From contig JBGUKW010000087.1 in assembly GCA_045114665.1 (NCBI GenBank), positions 1-13,243 of the forward strand: DNA of 13,243 bases, in the 5' to 3' direction. Positions within the stretch are counted from its first letter, which is position 1. Each line of letters opens with the position of its first letter. The stretch is from CADAWZ01 sp045114665. GTDB taxonomy: Bacteria > Vulcanimicrobiota > CADAWZ01. This document shows positions 12,717 to 13,243 of the stretch, one piece after another. Below the pieces are notes generated by a model. The model did no database searches and had not been told where the DNA came from. It saw only the letters and a list, made by a program, of their open reading frames with translations. The position numbers were made by a program, and so were the translations under genes.

Positions 12717-13243
12717 TTACCAAGCTACAGAATTAAACACCTGAGCCATATTGACATCTGGAGTAGGTCCCATCTGTTTTTTCATTTCTTCGAACTGTTG
12801 ATCTTTATATCTATTTTCACCTATCTTTGCTCCAACTTCAGAACCAATTTCAGAACCCTTACAAGAACCTTTATATCCAGCAATAGCTCCTCCAAGGGCT
12901 CCTCCAATTACAGTTCCAATACCAGGACAGATAGCGGTTCCAATAAGTCCACCTATATATGTTCCTCCACTACCACCAATAAGTCCTCCTCCAACAGAAC
13001 CAATAATTCCGCCTACAACAGAACCATTATAAACTTCTGAATCATGTTGAACATTACCATTTGCATGTTCTGCTGCAACTTCTTGACCTTTTTCATATCC
13101 ACCTAAAACATTAAGAGCTTGTCCAGCAACACCAAGAAAAGGTTTTCCTTTGCCAACAAATTTTTTAATATTTTCACTTACATTTAAATCACTTACTGAA
13201 CCTGTTATAGCATCTCCAACTGCTGAAAGTTTAGCTGCTATAT
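12717..13243 (-). CDS. Glycine-zipper protein GZ4, partial (N-terminus beyond the window)
   Basis: Only the last 174 residues are present; the reading frame stays open to the right edge. The visible part starts with a helical region (IAAKLSAVGDAITGSVSDLN), then FLGVAGQALNVLGGYEKGQE (35-54), VAAEHANGNVQHDSEVYNGS (55-74), a glycine zipper at about 73-140 (GGIIGSVGGGLIGGSGG, CPGIGTVIGGALGGAIAG, GSEIGSEVGAKIG) and a charged tail ending PDVNMAQVFNSVAW. It aligns with GZ3 along its whole visible length, so the two are tandem paralogues. Cys105 and Cys127 are in the zipper. It ends 30 nt before GZ3. Family name and function are unknown. Confidence 0.78.
   Translation of the reverse strand, partial: IAAKLSAVGDAITGSVSDLNVSENIKKFVGKGKPFLGVAGQALNVLGGYEKGQEVAAEHANGNVQHDSEVYNGSVVGGIIGSVGGGLIGGSGGTYIGGLIGTAICPGIGTVIGGALGGAIAGYKGSCKGSEIGSEVGAKIGENRYKDQQFEEMKKQMGPTPDVNMAQVFNSVAW

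Noticed and set aside
12798..13040. Plus-strand open frame, Ser/Thr/Asn-rich repetitive product
   Set aside because: It is the antisense shadow of the GZ4 zipper codons; the repetitive composition comes from Gly/Ala codons on the other strand. No ribosome site or family match.
8235..13243. Prophage or tape-measure origin for the GZ genes
   Set aside because: Zipper composition recalls tape-measure segments, but no capsid, tail, terminase, integrase or attachment site is visible in the window.
1..13243. CRISPR arrays, tRNA or rRNA genes, transposases
   Set aside because: No regularly spaced direct repeats, no tRNA cloverleaf or rRNA segment noticed by eye, and no transposase motifs.

Overview
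The window is AT-rich bacterial DNA in which every supported gene reads on the minus strand, so transcription runs from high to low coordinates. It is a housekeeping block (about 150-8200) next to an accessory block of glycine-zipper proteins (8235 to the right edge). The MEP isoprenoid gene dxs, the infC-rpmI-rplT operon and good Shine-Dalgarno sites show a bacterium. The phylum cannot be fixed from the sequence alone. There is no rRNA, tRNA, CRISPR array, transposase or phage structural gene.

Housekeeping block, in transcription order. A clear sigma70-type promoter (TTGACA, 17-nt spacer, TATACT; 8169-8197) drives a leader of about 185 nt. The leader holds an intrinsic terminator and an upstream 8-nt segment exactly complementary to one terminator arm, which is an attenuator arrangement as known for L20-controlled infC operons. 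infC (IF3) appears to start at an AUU codon after GGAGGU, the classic IF3 autoregulatory start. rpmI (L35) and rplT (L20) follow, closed by an intrinsic terminator at 6735-6769. Next come xseA and xseB (exonuclease VII, overlapping by 8 bp), ispA (FPP/GGPP synthase) and dxs (DXP synthase), then a small cysteine-containing TIGR04076-type protein, a PqqD-like protein and an FGGY-family sugar kinase. The kinase starts with GTG inside the end of the PqqD-like gene. A terminator at 153-181 closes this run, and an isolated GC-rich patch lies near the left edge.

Accessory block, in transcription order: a partial glycine-zipper gene (GZ4, cut by the right edge), its tandem paralogue GZ3, a strong terminator, an M20-family zinc amidohydrolase, GZ2 (337 aa) and GZ1 (407 aa). 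All four GZ proteins lack a cleavable signal peptide. They share one layout: a variable polar N-terminal part (in GZ4 it lies beyond the edge), a helix containing a G[YW]xx[GA]x[ED]xxA-like motif, then a 60-70 residue Gly/Ala zipper near the C-terminus. GZ3 and GZ4 also share a distinctive HxNGxVxHDxxV motif. This set of probably membrane-inserting, possibly exported proteins around a peptidase gene is the best candidate for an undescribed system here. Its function is unknown.
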